From assembly GCA_964058805.1 (NCBI GenBank), contig CAXKVV010001545.1, forward strand, positions 1-54,315: DNA of 54,315 nucleotides. Direction: 5' to 3'. The translations under genes were made by a program, and so were the position numbers. This document shows positions 26,201 through 41,809 of the stretch, piece after piece. Every line of letters starts with the position of its first letter. The stretch's first letter is position 1. The stretch comes from Schoenoplectus triqueter. Taxonomy: Eukaryota; Streptophyta; Magnoliopsida; Poales; Cyperaceae. The notes under the pieces are model-generated. The model was given only the letters and a program-made list of their open reading frames with translations. It searched no databases and had not been told where the DNA came from.

Positions 26201-29200
26201 ACAGCTGTTTTAACATATTTTTTGAGTTTTTAAAATTTTTTGCTGCATAACTACACATAATTTCGTGTAAATTAATATAATTACTCCTAATTATGCCTAT
26301 TATGTGATTGTCCAATTAACACTCCAATATGAATATCCTATAACAGTAATATTTCATAAAAAATAAATAAGATAAATTTGAAACTGGTTTTTAAACAAGT
26401 TGTTTAAGATTTTCAAAATTTATTGTCTCATAACTACATATAATTTCGTAAAAATTAATACAATTATTTCAAATTATATATATTAGTAGATTATCCAATT
26501 AATACTTTGATATGAATATTCTACGACACTAAGTCTGCACAAAAACATAAGTAAGATACATTAAAAATAACCGTTTAAACTAGTTGATTGACTTTTTCAT
26601 TTTTTTTACTGCATAACTACATATAATTTATTGCAAATTAATATAATTACTCCTAATCATACCTATTATAAGATTATCTAATTAAAAATTCGATATGAAT
26701 ATTCTATGACGCTATTTTGGCGCAAAACATAAGTAAAATGCATTAAAAACTGTTGTTTAAATAAGTTGTTTGACTTTTTTTTAAAATATTGGCCCCATAA
26801 ATACACATAATTCCATAAAAATTAAAATAATTACTCCTAATTATACCTATTAGAACATTGTTCAATTAAAAATTTGATATGAATATTCTACGATACTATT
26901 TTTTACCAAAACATAAGAAAGATGCATTAGAAACAGCTATTTAAAAAAATTTATTTGAGTATTTCAACATTTTTTGCCCCGTAACTACACATAATTTAGT
27001 GAAAATTAATATAATAACTCCTAGCTATGACTATTAAAAGACTATCTAATTAACACTTAATTTTATACAACACTAATTCTGCACAAAACATAAGTAGGAT
27101 GCCTTAAAAACATCTGTTTAAACAAGTTGTTTATGTTCTTTAAAATTTTTGATCGCATAATTACACATGTTTCATGCAAATTAATATAATTACTCCAAAT
27201 TATGCCTATTAAAAGATTGTCCAATTAACACTTCGATATGAATATTGTACGACACTAATTTTTCATAAAACATAAGGAAGGTATATTAGACACTACTGTT
27301 TAAACAAGTTGTTTAAGATTTTTAATATTTTTTATTCATAACTAATTATACCTATTAGAAGATTATCCCATTAACAATTCAATATGAACATTGTACGACA
27401 TAAATTTTGCACAAAACATAAATAAGAAGCAATAAAAGTAGTTATTTTAACAAGTTGTTTGAGTTTTTAAAAATTGTTGGCCGCGTAACTATATATAATT
27501 TTGTGAATATTAAAATAATTAATTCTAATTATGTCTATTATATGATTGTCCAATAAAGACTTAGGTATGAATAATCTATCATGCTAATTTTGAACAAAAT
27601 ATAAGTAAGATACATTAGAAACTGTTGTTTAAACAATTTATTTAAGATTTCCAACATTTTACATCAAAACTACACATAATTTTAAGTGAATTAATATAAT
27701 TACTCTTAACTATGTCTATTATAATATTGTCAAATTAACACTTCGACATGAATATCATAGGACACTAATTTTTCATAAGACATATGTAACATACATTAAA
27801 ATTTGCTGTTTAAACAAGTTATTTAAGATTTTTAACATTTATTGCCTCATAATAATACATAATTTAATAAAATTTAATATAAATACTTCTACTTATGCCT
27901 ATTAGAAGATTATCCAATTAAAACTTCGATATGAACATTGTACGACATAAATTTTGCACAAAACATAAATAAGACGCATTATAAACAGTTGTTTGAGTTT
28001 TTAAAAATTGTTGGTCACGTAACTACATATAATTTCGTGAAAATTAATATAATTATTCCTAATTATGCCTATTATATGATTGTCCAATTAGAACAAAAAT
28101 ATGAATATACTATTACGCTAATTTTGCATAAAATATAATTAAGATGCATTAGAAATTATTGTTTAAACAAGTTATTTAAGATTTTCAATATTTTTTGCAC
28201 CAAAACTACACATAATTCCGAGCGAATTAATATAATTACTCCTAACTATGTCTATTATAAGATTGTCAAATTAACACTTCGACATGAATATCATAGGACA
28301 ATAATTTTTCATAAGACATATGTAACATACATTAGAAATTGTTGTTTAAACAAGTTGTTTATGATTTTTAACATTTATTGCCTCATAATGACACATAATT
28401 TCATGAAATAAATTAATATAATTACTCCTAATTATGCATTTTAGAAGATTATACAATAAATAATTTGATATGAACATTCTATGATATGAATTTTGCATAA
28501 AAAAAGATGCATTAAAAAAACAGTTGTGTAAACAAGTTGTTTGAGTTTTTTTTAATTTTTGGCTGCATAACTGCACATAATTTCACACAAATTAATATAA
28601 TTGCTCCTAATTGTGCCTATTATATGATTGTCCAATTAACACTCCAATATGAATACCCTATAACAGTATTTTTTTCATAAAAACATAAATAAGATACATT
28701 TGAAACTGCTGCTCAAACAAGTTGTTTAAGATTTATAAAATTTGTTGTTTCATAACTACATATAATTTCGTGAAAATTAATATAATTACTCTTAATTGTG
28801 CCTATTAGAAGTTTATCCAATTAATACATGGATATGAATATTCTACGACACTAAGTTTGCAAAAAAACATAAGTAAGATGCATTATAAACAACCGTTTAA
28901 ACTAGTTGACTGAGTTTTTAAAATTTTTTGCCGCATAACTATATATAATTCCATGAAAATTAATAGAATTACTTCTAATTATGTCTATTATAAGATTATC
29001 TAATTAAAAATTCGATATGAATATCCTATGATGCTATTTTGGCGCAAAATAAAAGTAAGATGCATTAAAAACTGCTGTGTAAACAAGTTATTTGAGTTTT
29101 TCATAATTTTTGGCCGCATTACTATATATAATTTCGTGCAAATTAATATAGTTACTCCTAATCACGCCTATTATAAAAATTATCCAATTAAAACTTCGAT

Positions 29201-32200
29201 ATGAATAATCTATAATGCTAATATTGCATAATACATAGTAAGATGTTTTAAAAACTGCTGTTTAAATAAGTTGGCTTTATGAAATTTTTTGGCCGCATAA
29301 GTTGTTGCAAATTAATATATTACTCCTAATTATGCCTTTTATAAGATTGTTCAATTAAGACTTCAAAATGAATATTTTAGGGCACTATTTTTCCTCAAAA
29401 CATAAGTAAGATGCATTAGAAACTACTATTTAAAAAAGATAAGTTTTTCAACATTTTTGGCCTCATAACTACATATAATTTCATTAAAATTAATATAATT
29501 ACTCCTAATTATGCCTATTAAAATATTAGCTAATTAACACTTCGATATGAACACTCTACGACACTAATTTTGCACAAGACATAAGTAGGATGCTATAATT
29601 ATTCTTAATTATGTCTTTTATAAGATTGTTCAATTAACACTTCAAAATGAATATTTTAGGGCACTATTTTTCCTCAAAACATAAGTAAGAAGCATTAGAA
29701 ACTGCTATTTAAAAAAAGATAAGTTTTTCAACATATTTGGCCTCATAACTACATATAATTTCGTTAAAATTAATATAATTACTCCTAATTATGCCTATTA
29801 AAATATTGGCTAATTAACACTTCGACATGAACTCTCTACGGCACTAATTTTGCACAAGACATAAGTGGGATGCATTTAAAAACAGCTGTTTAAACATGTT
29901 GTTGTTCTTTTTCAAAATATTTGGCTTGTACACATAATTTTATGCAAATTAATATATTACTCCTAATTATGCCTATTATAAGATTGTCCAATTAATACTT
30001 CGATATGAATATCCTATGACACTAATTTTTCATAAAATAAGTAAGATATATTAGAAACTGCTTTTTAAACAAGTTATCTAAGATTTTTATTATTTTTCGA
30101 CTCATAACTACACATAATTTCGTGAAAATTAATGTAGTTACTCCTAATTATACATATTAGAAGATTATCCATTTAACACTTCGATGTGAACATTGTACAA
30201 CACAACTTTTACACAAAACATAAATAAGATGCATTAAAAACGGTTGTTTAAACAAGTTGTTTGAGTTTTTGAAAATTGTTGAACGCATAACTATATATAA
30301 TTTCGAGAAAATTAATATAATTACTCCTAATTATGTCTATTATTTGATTTTCCAATCAAAACATAAATATGAATATACTATGACGCTTATTTTGCAAAAA
30401 ATATAATTAAGATGCATTAGAAACTGTTGTTTTAACAAGTTATTTTAGATTTTCAACATTTTTTTGCATCAAAACTACACATAATTCTGAACGAATTAAT
30501 ATAATTATTCATAAGTATGTCTATTATAAGATTGTCAAATTAACACTTTGACATGAATATCATAGGACAATAATTTTTCATAAGACATATGTAACATACA
30601 TTAGAAATTATTGTTTATACAAGTTATTTATGATTTTTAACATTTATTGCCTCATAATGACACATAATTTCATGAAATAAATTAATATAATTACTCCTAA
30701 TTATGCCTTTTAGAAGATTATACAATAAATAATTCGATATGAATTTTGCATAAAAAATAAGTAAGATGCATTAAAAACAGTTTTGTAAACAAGTTGTTTG
30801 AGTTTTTTAAAATTTTTGGTTGCATAACTACACATTATTTCACACAAATTAATATAATTACTCCTAATTATGCTTATTATATGATTGTCCAATTAACACT
30901 CTAATATGAATACCCTATAACAATAATTTTTCATAAAACCTAAATAAGATACATTTGAAACTGCTGCTTAAACAAGTTGTTTAAGATTTATAAAAGTTGT
31001 TGTCTCATAACTACATATAATTTTGTGAAAATTAATATAATTACTCTTAATTGTGCCTATTATAAATTTATCCAATTAATACTTGGATATGAATATTCTA
31101 CGACACTAAGTCTGCACAAAACATAAGTAAGATGCATTAAAAACAACCATTTAAACTTATTGATTGAGTTTTTAAATTTTTGTTCGCACAGCTGTACATA
31201 ATTTCGTGCAAATTAAAATAATTACTCCTAATTATGCCTATTATAAGATTGTCTGATCAAAACATCGGTATGAATATTCTATGACGCTAATTTTACGCAA
31301 AAACATAAGATACATTGAAAACTGCTGTTATAATTACTCCTAATTGTGCTATTATAAGATTGTTCAATTAATACTTCGATATGAATATTCTATGACACTA
31401 TTTTTTTGCAAAATATAAGGAAGATGCATTAGAAATAGCTATTTAGAAAAGTTATTTGAGTATTTCAATATTTTTGGCCCCATAACTACACATAATTTAG
31501 TGAAAATTTAAAAAAAAAAGATTATCTAATTAACACTTCAATATGAACATTCTACAACACTAATTCTGCTCAAAACATAAGTAGGAGGCTTTAAAAGCAG
31601 CTATTTAAACAAGTTGTTTGAGTTTTTTTTTAAATTTTGACCGCATAATTACACATAGTTTCTTTTGAATTAATATAATTACTCTTAAGCATGCCTATTA
31701 TAAGATCTTCTTATTCAAACTTCGATATGAATATTCTATGACACTAATTTTGCACAAAACATAACTAAGATGCATTAAAAACGGCTGTTTAAACAAGTTA
31801 TTTGAGTTTTTCAAAATTTTTGGCTGCATAGCTGCACATAATATCTTATAATTTAATATAATTACACCCAAATATGCCTATTGTAAGATTTTCCAATTAA
31901 AACTTGGATATGAATATTCTACAATACTAATTTTACATAAAACATAAGTAAGATGCATTAAAAACTGCTGTTTAATCAAGCTGTTTGATCTTTCCAAATT
32001 TTTTGGCCGCATAACTGGACATAATTCATATAAATTTATATAATTACTCCTAATTACATCATTTATAACGTTTTTCAATTAATGCTTTGATATGAATATT
32101 CTACGATACTAATTTTCACAAAACGTAAATAAAGTGCATTAGAAACTCCTATTTAAAAAAGTTGTTTGATTTTCAACATTTTTGATCTCATAACTACACA

Positions 32201-35200
32201 TAATTTCCTGGAAATTAATATAACTACTCATAATTATGCCTATTATAAAGTTGTCCAATTAAAACTTCGATATGAATATTCTATAACGCTAATTTTGCAC
32301 AAAACATAGGTAAAATGCGTTAAAAAGTGTTGTTCAAATAATTTGTTTGGCTTTATGAAAATTTTTGGCCGCACAACTACACATAATTTCGTGCAAATTA
32401 AAATAATTACTTCTGATTACGCGTATTATAAGATTGTCCTATTAAAACTTCAATATGAATATTCGATTACACTAATTTTGCACAAAACATAAGTAAGATG
32501 CATTAAAAAATGCTGCTTAAACAAGTTGTTTGTGTTTTTCATAATTTTTGGCCGCATAATTACATATAATTTCAGGAAAATTAATACAATTACTCCTAAT
32601 CACTCCTATTATAAAATTGATCAATTAAAATTTCAATATGAATATTCTATAACGCTAATATTGCACAAAAAATAAGTAAGATGCGTTAAAAGCTGCTGTT
32701 TAAACAAGTTGTTTGGCTTTATAAAATTTTTTGACCCCATAACTACACATAATTTGATGCAAATTAATATAATTACTCCTAATTATGCCTATTATAGGAT
32801 TGTTCAATTAACACTTCAAAATGAATATTTTATGACACTATTTTTTTCCTAAAACATAAGTAAGATATATCAGAAACTGCTGTTTAAATAAATTGTTTAA
32901 GATTTTTAATATTTTTTTACTCATACCTACACATACTTTCGTAAAAATTCACATAATTACTCCTAATTATACCTATTAGAAGATTATCCAATTAACACTT
33001 CGATATGAACATTGTACGACATAAATTTTACACAAATCAAAAATAAGATGTATTAAAAACAGTTGTTTAAACAAGCTGTCTGAGTTTTTTAAATTGGTTG
33101 GACGCATAACTATATATAATTTCATAAAAATTAATATAATTAATCCTAATTATTCCTATTATATGATTTTCTAATTAAAATATAGATATGAATATTCTAT
33201 GACGCAAAGTTTGCACAAAATATAAGGAAGATGCATTAGAAACTGTGATTTAAACAAGTTGTTTAAGAATTTTAACATTTTTTACATTAAAACTACACAT
33301 AATTTCGAGAGAATTAATATAATTACTCCTAACTATGTCTATCATAAGATTGTTGAATTAACACTTCGACATGAAAATCATAGGGCACTAATTTTCCATA
33401 AGACTTAAGTAAGATAAATTAGAAATTGCTGTTTAAACAAGCTGCTTAAGATTTTTAACATTTATTGCCTCATAATGACACATAATTTCATAAAAATTAA
33501 TATAATTACTCCTAATTATGCCTATTAGAAGATTATCTAATTAACACTTCGATATGAACATTCTACGACACAAATTTTGCATGAAAAGTAAGTAAGATGC
33601 ATTAAAAACGGCTATTTTAACAAGTTGCTTGAGTTTTTAAAATTTTTGGCTGCATAACTACACATAATTTCGTGCAAATTAATATAATTACTCCTAGTTA
33701 TGCCTATTATGTGATTGTCCAATTAACACTCCAATATGAATATCCAATGACAGTAATTTTTCATAAAATTATAAATAAGATAAATTTGATACTGCTTTTT
33801 AAACAAGTTGTTTAAGATTTTCAAAATTTGTTGTCTCATAACTAGTTACATATAATTTCATAAAAATTAATATAATTATTTCAAATTATGCCTATTAGTA
33901 GATTATCTAATTAATACTTCGATATGAATATTCTATGACACTAAGTCTGCACAAAACATAAGTAAGATACATTAAAAATAACCGTTTAAACTAGTTGATT
34001 GACATTTACAATTTTTTTGCTGTGTAACTACATATAATTTATTGCAAATTAATATAATTACTCTTAATTATGCCTATTATAATATTATCTAATTAAAACT
34101 TTGATATGAATATTCTATGATGCTATTTGGGCGCAAAACATAAGTAAAATGCATTTAAAACTGCTGTTTAAATAAGTTATTTGGATTTTTTTTAATTTTG
34201 ACCCCATAAATACACATAATTCCGTAAAAAATAAAATAATTACTCCTAATTATGCCTATTATAAGATTGTTCAATTAAAAATTTGATATGAATATTCTAC
34301 GATACTATTTTTTACCAAAACATAAGAAAGATGCATTAGAAACTGCTATTTAAAAAATTATGTGAGTATTTCAACATTTTTGGCTCCGTAACTACATATA
34401 ATTTAGTTAAAATTAATATAATAACTCCTAATTATGCCTTTAAAAGACTATCTAATTAACACTTTAGTATGAATATTATACAACACTAATTCTGCACAAA
34501 ACATAAGTAGGAGGCCTAAAAAACAGCTGTTTAAACAAGTTGTTTGAGTTTTTTAAACATTTTGACCGCATAATTACACATAATTTCTTATGAATTAATA
34601 TAATTACCCCTATGCATGCCTATTATAAGATATTCTAATTAAAACTTCGATATGAATATCCTACGACACTAATTTTTCACAAAACATAAGTAAGATGAAT
34701 TAAAAACAGATGTTTAAACAAGTTATTTGAGTTTTTCAAAAATTTTGGCTGCATAACTACACATAATTTATTATAATTTTATATAATTACTCCTAAATAT
34801 GCTTATTGTAAGATTTTCCAATTAAAACTTGGATATGAATATTCTACAACACTAATTTTGCACAAAACATAAGTAACATGCATTAAAAACTGCTTTTTAA
34901 ACAAGTTTAATCTTTCCAAATTTTTTGGCCGCATAATTACGTCTTTTATAAGATTTTTTAATTAACACTCTGATATGAATATTCTACGATACTAATTTTT
35001 CACAAAACATAAGTAAGATGCATGAGAAACTATTTAAAAAAGTTGTTTGTGTATTCAGCATTTTTGCCCTCATAACTATACATAATTTCGTCGAAATTAA
35101 TATAACTACTCCTAATTATATCTATAAAGTTGTCCAATTAAAACTTTGATATGTATATTCTATAATGCTAATTTTGCACAAAATATAAGTAAGATGCAAT

Positions 35201-38200
35201 AAAAACTGCTGTTCAAATAACTTGTTTGGCTTTATAAAAAATTATGGCCGCACAACTACACATAATTTCATACAAATTAAAATAATTACTCCTAATTACG
35301 CCTATTAAAAGATTGTCGTATTAAAATTTCGATATGAATATTCCATGAGGCTGATTTTGCGCAAAACATAAGTAAGATGCATTAAAAACTGCTGTTTAAA
35401 CAATTTATTTGAGTTTTTCATATTTTTTTCCCGCATAACAACATATAATTTCGTGCAAATTAATACAATTACTTCTAATTATGCCTATTTTAAAATTATC
35501 CAATTAAAACTTTGATATGAATATTCTATAACGTTAATATTGCACAAAACATAAGTAAGATGCGTTAAAACTGCTGTTTAAATTGGTTATTTGTCTTTAT
35601 GAAGAAATTTGGCCGCAGAACTACACATAATTTGTTGCAAATTAATATAATTACTCGTAAATATGCCTTTTATAAGATTGCTCAATTAACACATCAAAAT
35701 AAATATTTTAGGGCACTATTTCAACATTTTTGGCCTCAAAACTACATATAATTTCGTGAAATTTAATATAATAACTCCTAGCTATGCCTATTAAAATATT
35801 AGCCAATTAACACTTCGATATGAACACTCTACGACACTAATTTTGCACAAGACATAAGTAGGATGCATTTAAAACAGCTGTCTAAACAAGTTGTTTGTGT
35901 TTTTCAAAATTTTTGCCCTCAGAATTACACATAATTTCATGTAAATTAATATAATTACTTGTCCAATTAACACTACGATATGAATATTGTACGACACTAA
36001 TTTTTCATAAAACATAAGGAAGATATATTTGACACTACTGTTTAAACAAGTTGTTTAAGATTTTTAAGATTTTTTTTATTCATAACTAATTATACCTATT
36101 AGAAGATTATCCCATTAACAATTCGATATGAACATTGTACGATACAAATTTTGCACAAAACATAAATTAGATGCATTAAAAATAGTTGTTTAAACAAGTT
36201 ATTTGAGTTTTTGAAAATTGTTGGCCGTGTAACTATATATAATTTCGTGAAAATTAATATAATTACTCCTAATTATGCCTATTATATGATTGTCCATTTA
36301 GAACTAAAAATATGAATATACTATGATGCTAATTTTGCACAAAATATAATTAAGATGCATTAGAAACTGTTATTTAAACAAGTTATTTAAGATTTTCAAC
36401 ATTTTTTGCACCAAAACTACAAATAATTCCGAGCGAATTAGTATAATTATTCCTAACTATGTCTATTATAAGATTATCAAATTAACACTTCGACATGAAT
36501 ATCATAGGACAATAATTTTTCATAAGACATATGTAACATACATTAGAATTTGCTGTTTATACAAGCTGTTTATGATTTTTAACATTTATTACCTCATAAT
36601 GACACATAATTTAATGAAAATTAATATAATTACTTCTAATTATGCCTATTAGAAGATTATCTATTTAAAACTTCGATATGAACATTCTACGACACAAATT
36701 TTGCACAAAACATAAATAAGACGCATTATAAACAGTTGTTTAAACAAGTTGTTTGAGTTTTTGAAAATTGTTGGCCGCGTAACTACATATAATTTCATGA
36801 AATTTAATATAAGTACTCCTAATTATGCCTAATATAAGATTTTCCAATTAGAACTTAAATATGAATATACTATGATGCTAATTTTGCACAAAATATAATT
36901 AAGATGCATTAGAAACTGTTGTTCAAACAAGTTATTTAAGATTTTCAACATTTTTTGTATCAAAACTACACATAATTCCGATCGAATTAATATAATTACT
37001 CCTAACTTTGTCCATTATAAGATTATCAAATTAACATTTCGACATGAATATCATAGGACAATAATTTTTCATAAGACATATGTAACATACATTAGAAATT
37101 GCTGTTTAAACAAGTTATTTATGATTTTTAACATTTATTGCCTCATAATGACACATAATTTCATGAAATAAATTAATATAATTACTTCTAATTATGCCTT
37201 TTAGAAGATTATACAATAAATAATTCGATATGAATATTCTACGATATGAATTTTGCATAAAAAATAAGTAAGATGCATTAAAAATAGTTGTGTAAACAAG
37301 TTGATTGAGTTTTTACAAAATTTTGACTGCATAACTGCACATAATTTCACACAAATTAATATAATTACTCGTAATTATGCCTATTATATGATTGTCCAAT
37401 TAACGCTCCAATATGAATATCCTATAACGAAATTTTTTCATAAAACATAAATAAGATACATTTGAAACTGCTGCTTAAACAAGTTGTTTAAGATTTATAA
37501 AATCTGTTATCTCATAACTACATATAATTTTGTAAAAAATAATATAATTACTCCTAATTGTGCCTATTAAAAGTTTATCCAATTAATACTTGGATATGAA
37601 TATTCTACGACACAAGTCTGCAAAAAACATAAGTAAGATGCATTAAAAATAACCGTTTAAACTAGTTGATTGAGTTTTCAAATTTTTGGCCGCACAACTG
37701 TACATAATTTCGTGCAAATTAAAATAATTACTCCAAATTATGCCTATTATAAGATTGTCTGATCAAAACATCAGTATGAATATTCTATGACGCTAATTTT
37801 GTGCAAAAACATAAGTAAGATACATTAAAAAATGCTGTTTAAATAAGTTATTTGAGTTTTTCATAATTTTTGGCCGCATAACTATATATAATTTCGTGAA
37901 AATTCATAAAGTTACTCCTAATCATGCCTATTATAAAATTATCCAATTAAAACTTTGATATGAATAATCTATAACGCTAATATTATACTACATAAGTAAG
38001 ATGTGCTAAAAACTGTTGTTTAGACAAGTTGGCTTTATGAAAAATTTTGGCTGCATAAGTTGTTGCAAATTAATATAATTACTCCTAATTATGTCTTTTA
38101 TAAGATTGTTCAATTAAGACTTCAAAATGAATATTTTACAACACTATTTTTTCCTCAAAACATAAGTAAGATGCAATAGAAACTGCTATTTAAAAAAGAT

Positions 38201-40544
38201 AAGTTTTTCAACATTTTTGGCCTCATAACTACATATAATTTCATTAAAATTAATATAATTACTCCTAATTATGCCTATTAAAATATTGGCTAATTAACGC
38301 TTCGATATGAACACTTTATGGTACTAATTTTGCACAAGACATAAATAAGATGCATTTAAAACAACTGTTTAAACATGTTGTTGGTCTTTTTCAAAATATT
38401 TGGCTAAGTACACATAATTTTATGTAAATTAATATAATTACTCCTAATTATGCCTATTATAAGATTGTCCAATTAACACTTCGATATGAATATCTTATGA
38501 CACTAATTTTTCATAAAATATAAGTAAGATATATTAGAAACTGTTGTTTAAACAAGTTATCTAAGATTTTTTGACTCATAACTACACATAATTTATTGAA
38601 AATTAATGTAATTACTCCTAATTATACATATTAGAAGATTATCCAATTAACACTTCGATATGAACATTGTACGACACAAATTTTACACAAAACATAAATA
38701 AGATGCATTAAAAATAGTTGTTTAAATAAGTTGTTTGAGTTTTTAAAAATTGTTGGCCGCGTAACTATATATAATTTCATAAAAATTAATATAATTACTC
38801 CTAATTATGCCTATTATATGATTTTCTAATTAAAATATAGATATGAATATTATATGATGTAAATTTTTCACAAAATATAAGGAAGATGCATTAGAAACCG
38901 TGATTTAAATAAGTTGTTTAAGATTTTTAACATTTTTTACATCAAAACTATACATAATTTCGAGCGAATTAATATAATGACTCCTAACTATGTCTTTCAT
39001 AAGATTGTCAAATTGACACTTCGACATGAAAATCATAGGACACTAATTTTCCATAAGACTTAAGTAAGATAAATTAGAAATTACCATTTAAACAAGTTGT
39101 TTAAGATTTTTAACATTTATTGCCTCATAATGACACATAATTTCATAAAAATTAATATAATTACTCCTAATTATGTCTATTAGAAGATTATCCAATTAAT
39201 ATAATTACTTCTAATTATGCCTATTAGAAGATTATCCAATTACGACACTCATTTTTCATAAAACATAAGGAAGATATATTAGACACTATTGTTTAAATAA
39301 GTTGTTTAATATTTTTAACATTTTTTTATTTATAACTAATTATACCTATTAGAAGTTATCCCATTAACAATTCGATATGAACATTGTACGATAAAAATTT
39401 TGCACAAAACATAAATAAGATGCTATAAAAATAGTTTTTTAAACAAATTGTTTGAGTTTTTAAAAATTGGCTGCGTAACTATATATAATTTCATGAACAT
39501 TAATATAATTACTTCTAATTATGTCTATTATATGATTGTCTAATTAAGACTTAGGTATGGATAATCTATCATGCTAATTTTGCACAAAATATAAGTAAGA
39601 TGCATTAGAAACTGTTGTTTAAGATTTTCAATATTTTTTACATCAAAACTACACATAATTTCGAGCGAATTAATATAATTATTCCTAACTATGTCTATTA
39701 TAATATTGTCAGATTAACACTTCGACATGAATATCATAAGACACTAATTTTTCATAAGACATATGTAACATACATTAGAATTTGCTGTTTAAACAAGTTG
39801 TTTAAGATTTTTAACATTTATTACCTCATAACGACACATAATTTGATGAAAATTATTATAACTACTTCTAATTATGCCTATTAGAAGATTATCTAATTAA
39901 AACTTTGATATGAACATTGTACGACATAAATTTTGCAGAAAACATAAATAAGACACATTATAAACAGTTATTTAAACAAGTTGTTTGAGTTTTTAAAAAT
40001 TATTGGCCGCGTAACTATATATAATTTCATGAAAATTATTATAATTACTCCTAATTATGCCTATTATATGATTGTCCAATTAAAACTTAAATATAAATAT
40101 ACTATAACGCTAATTTTGCACAAAATATAATTAAGATGCATTAGAAACTGTTGTTTAAACAAGTTATTTAAGATTTTCAATATTTTTTGCATCAAAACTA
40201 CACATAATTCCGAGCGAATTAATATAATTACTCCTAATTATGTCTATTATAAGATTATCAAATTAACACTTCGACATGAATATCATAGGACATGAATACA
40301 TTAGAAATTACTGTTTAAACAAGTTGTTTATGATTTTTAGCATTTATTGCCTCATAATGACACATAATTTTGTAAAATAAATTAATATAATTACTTCTAA
40401 TTATGCCTTTTAGAAGATTATCCAATTAATAGTTCGATATGAACATTCTACAATATGAATTTTACATAAAAAAATATGTAAGATGCATTAAAAACAGTTG
40501 TGTAAACAAGTTATTTGAGTTATTTAAAAAATTTAGCTGCATAA
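20204..40544. repeat. Satellite 2 array (~183-bp monomer, about 110 copies)
   Basis: Head-to-tail AT-rich monomers in one orientation. Landmarks in order are TGCCTATTATAAGATTG, CACTTCGATATGAATATTC, CATAAGTAAGATGCATTA, TGTTTAAACAAGTTGTTTGA, TTTTGGCCGCATAACTA and AATTAATATAATTACTCCT. Successive TGYCTATTAT words at 20,381 and 20,564 are 183 bp apart. No sequence similarity to satellite 1 was seen beyond AT-richness. Rare truncated or otherwise marked monomers recur far apart, showing that multi-monomer blocks were duplicated. The recurring minus-strand frames reading IRSNYINL...EIMC are satellite translations, not genes. Confidence 0.95.
29331..29870. repeat. Local ~280-bp tandem duplication in satellite 2
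   Basis: The block with GGGCACTATTTTTCCTCAAA, then AAAAGATAAGTTTTTCAACA, then GCCTATTAAAATATT occurs from about 29,340 and again from about 29,620. The offset of 279-280 bp is about 1.5 monomers, so the phase breaks at 29,590 (GGATGCTATAATTATTC). It arose by out-of-register exchange or slippage. Confidence 0.8.
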
Positions 40545-40839
40545 TGTGCGACCCTTTTTCGCACGCTCCTTCGCTCGTGCAGTGGGCTACGGAAGAAGGA
40601 CATGGTCAGATCCCTCTAAGCATGCATTTTGTTGGTTTTGTCATGATTATGGATGCACATTTCGGGTTTTTTAGAAATTGTGATAACTTTAATATTCCGA
40701 TGGGCGCAAACCCCATCGTTAACTACCCCGGGTTATCACCCTCCAGGCATATCTTGGCTCTAAAAGGGGAAAAGCTAATATCATAAATAAGCAAACATAA
40801 GTGGTCGATTAACCGTGACACGCTCTGGTACGGGTATGG

Positions 40840-41650
40840 TCTAGTGAATGAGTCAGGCTAAAGACTTATGGGTTAGACGGTCCAAAACCTATGGCGTGGG
40901 TTTTTAGAGGGTAGCTGACACCCAACCAATTATACAAAATTAGACGACTCGCGCTAGTCGATCTTGAAAATTGGTCTATCAGTGGACTTGCGAACTTAAC
41001 TCGCTTGCACGTCCCATCGATCTTCTAGATTATGAAGCTTGCACTGAGCCAATTCATGAACCTAGGCATGTCCTTTTGATACAAGGCGATATTCACCCAT
41101 CCAATCACACAAAACCAATCTTGAAGTGGGACGCCGGCTAGTATTGAGGTTGGTGAATCAGAAGATTAGCGATCTTAATTCGCATGCACATCTTACTGAT
41201 CTTCTAGATTATGAATCTGAAACACTAAACCAATTCATGAACCTAGGTGTGTCCTTTTGTTACAGGACGATAAAACTCATTCAATGACACAAAGTTAAGC
41301 TTGAAGCGCTATGCTAGCTAACTTTGTGGTTGGTGAATCAGAAGACTAGCGATCTTAACTCGCATGCACGTCTTAACTGATCTTCTAGATTATGAATTTG
41401 AAGCACTGACCCAATTCATGAACCTAAGTATGTCCTTTTAATACAGGGCGACATAACTCATCCAATCACACAAAACCAAACTTGAAGCACTGAGCCAACT
41501 GGTATTGAGGGTTGGTGAATCAGGAAATTTAACAAACTTAACTCGTATTCCTATCCCACTGATCTTCTAGATTATGAATCTGAAGCGTTGAGCCAATTCA
41601 TGAATCTAGAGCTACCATACACACAAAGTTAAATTCGAAACGCTTGACTG
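40840..41650. repeat. Tandem repeat of ~180 bp inside the LTR (about 4 units)
   Basis: GATCTTCTAGATTATGAA at 41,019, 41,198, 41,379 and 41,561 gives spacings of 179-182 bp. Each unit has CCAATTCATGAACCTAG, a TGTCCTTTTG word and GTTGGTGAATCAG. The solo LTR holds about one copy of this unit (near 19,410-19,560), so the copy number differs between LTRs. Confidence 0.9.
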
Positions 41651-41809
41651 ATTTAACATTGAGGTAGGCATGCTAAAAAAATCTTTTTACTTTGACAAAC
41701 TCGAAGTCAAAGTTACACATTTCACGAGGCGACTGATGTCTGGATAGTCGTGCGACTATCATCCTTGTCATCCTGCTTCTTCTTTTCCTTATCTTCTTAA
41801 TATGGCATG

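Noticed and set aside
20204..40544. Many frames of 60-115 codons in satellite 2, several with shared IRSNYINL...EIMC wording
   Set aside because: They recur with the monomer period and differ where monomers differ. They are translations of a non-coding tandem repeat.
4442..40544. Functional centromere
   Set aside because: Monomer lengths fit, but arrays are short and degenerate, host genes are within 11 kb, no centromere-specific (CRM) retroelement was recognised, and CENH3 occupancy cannot be seen from sequence.
40439..40786. 115-codon frame on + spanning the satellite 2 / LTR boundary
   Set aside because: It fuses satellite and LTR sequence across an insertion point and has no family resemblance.
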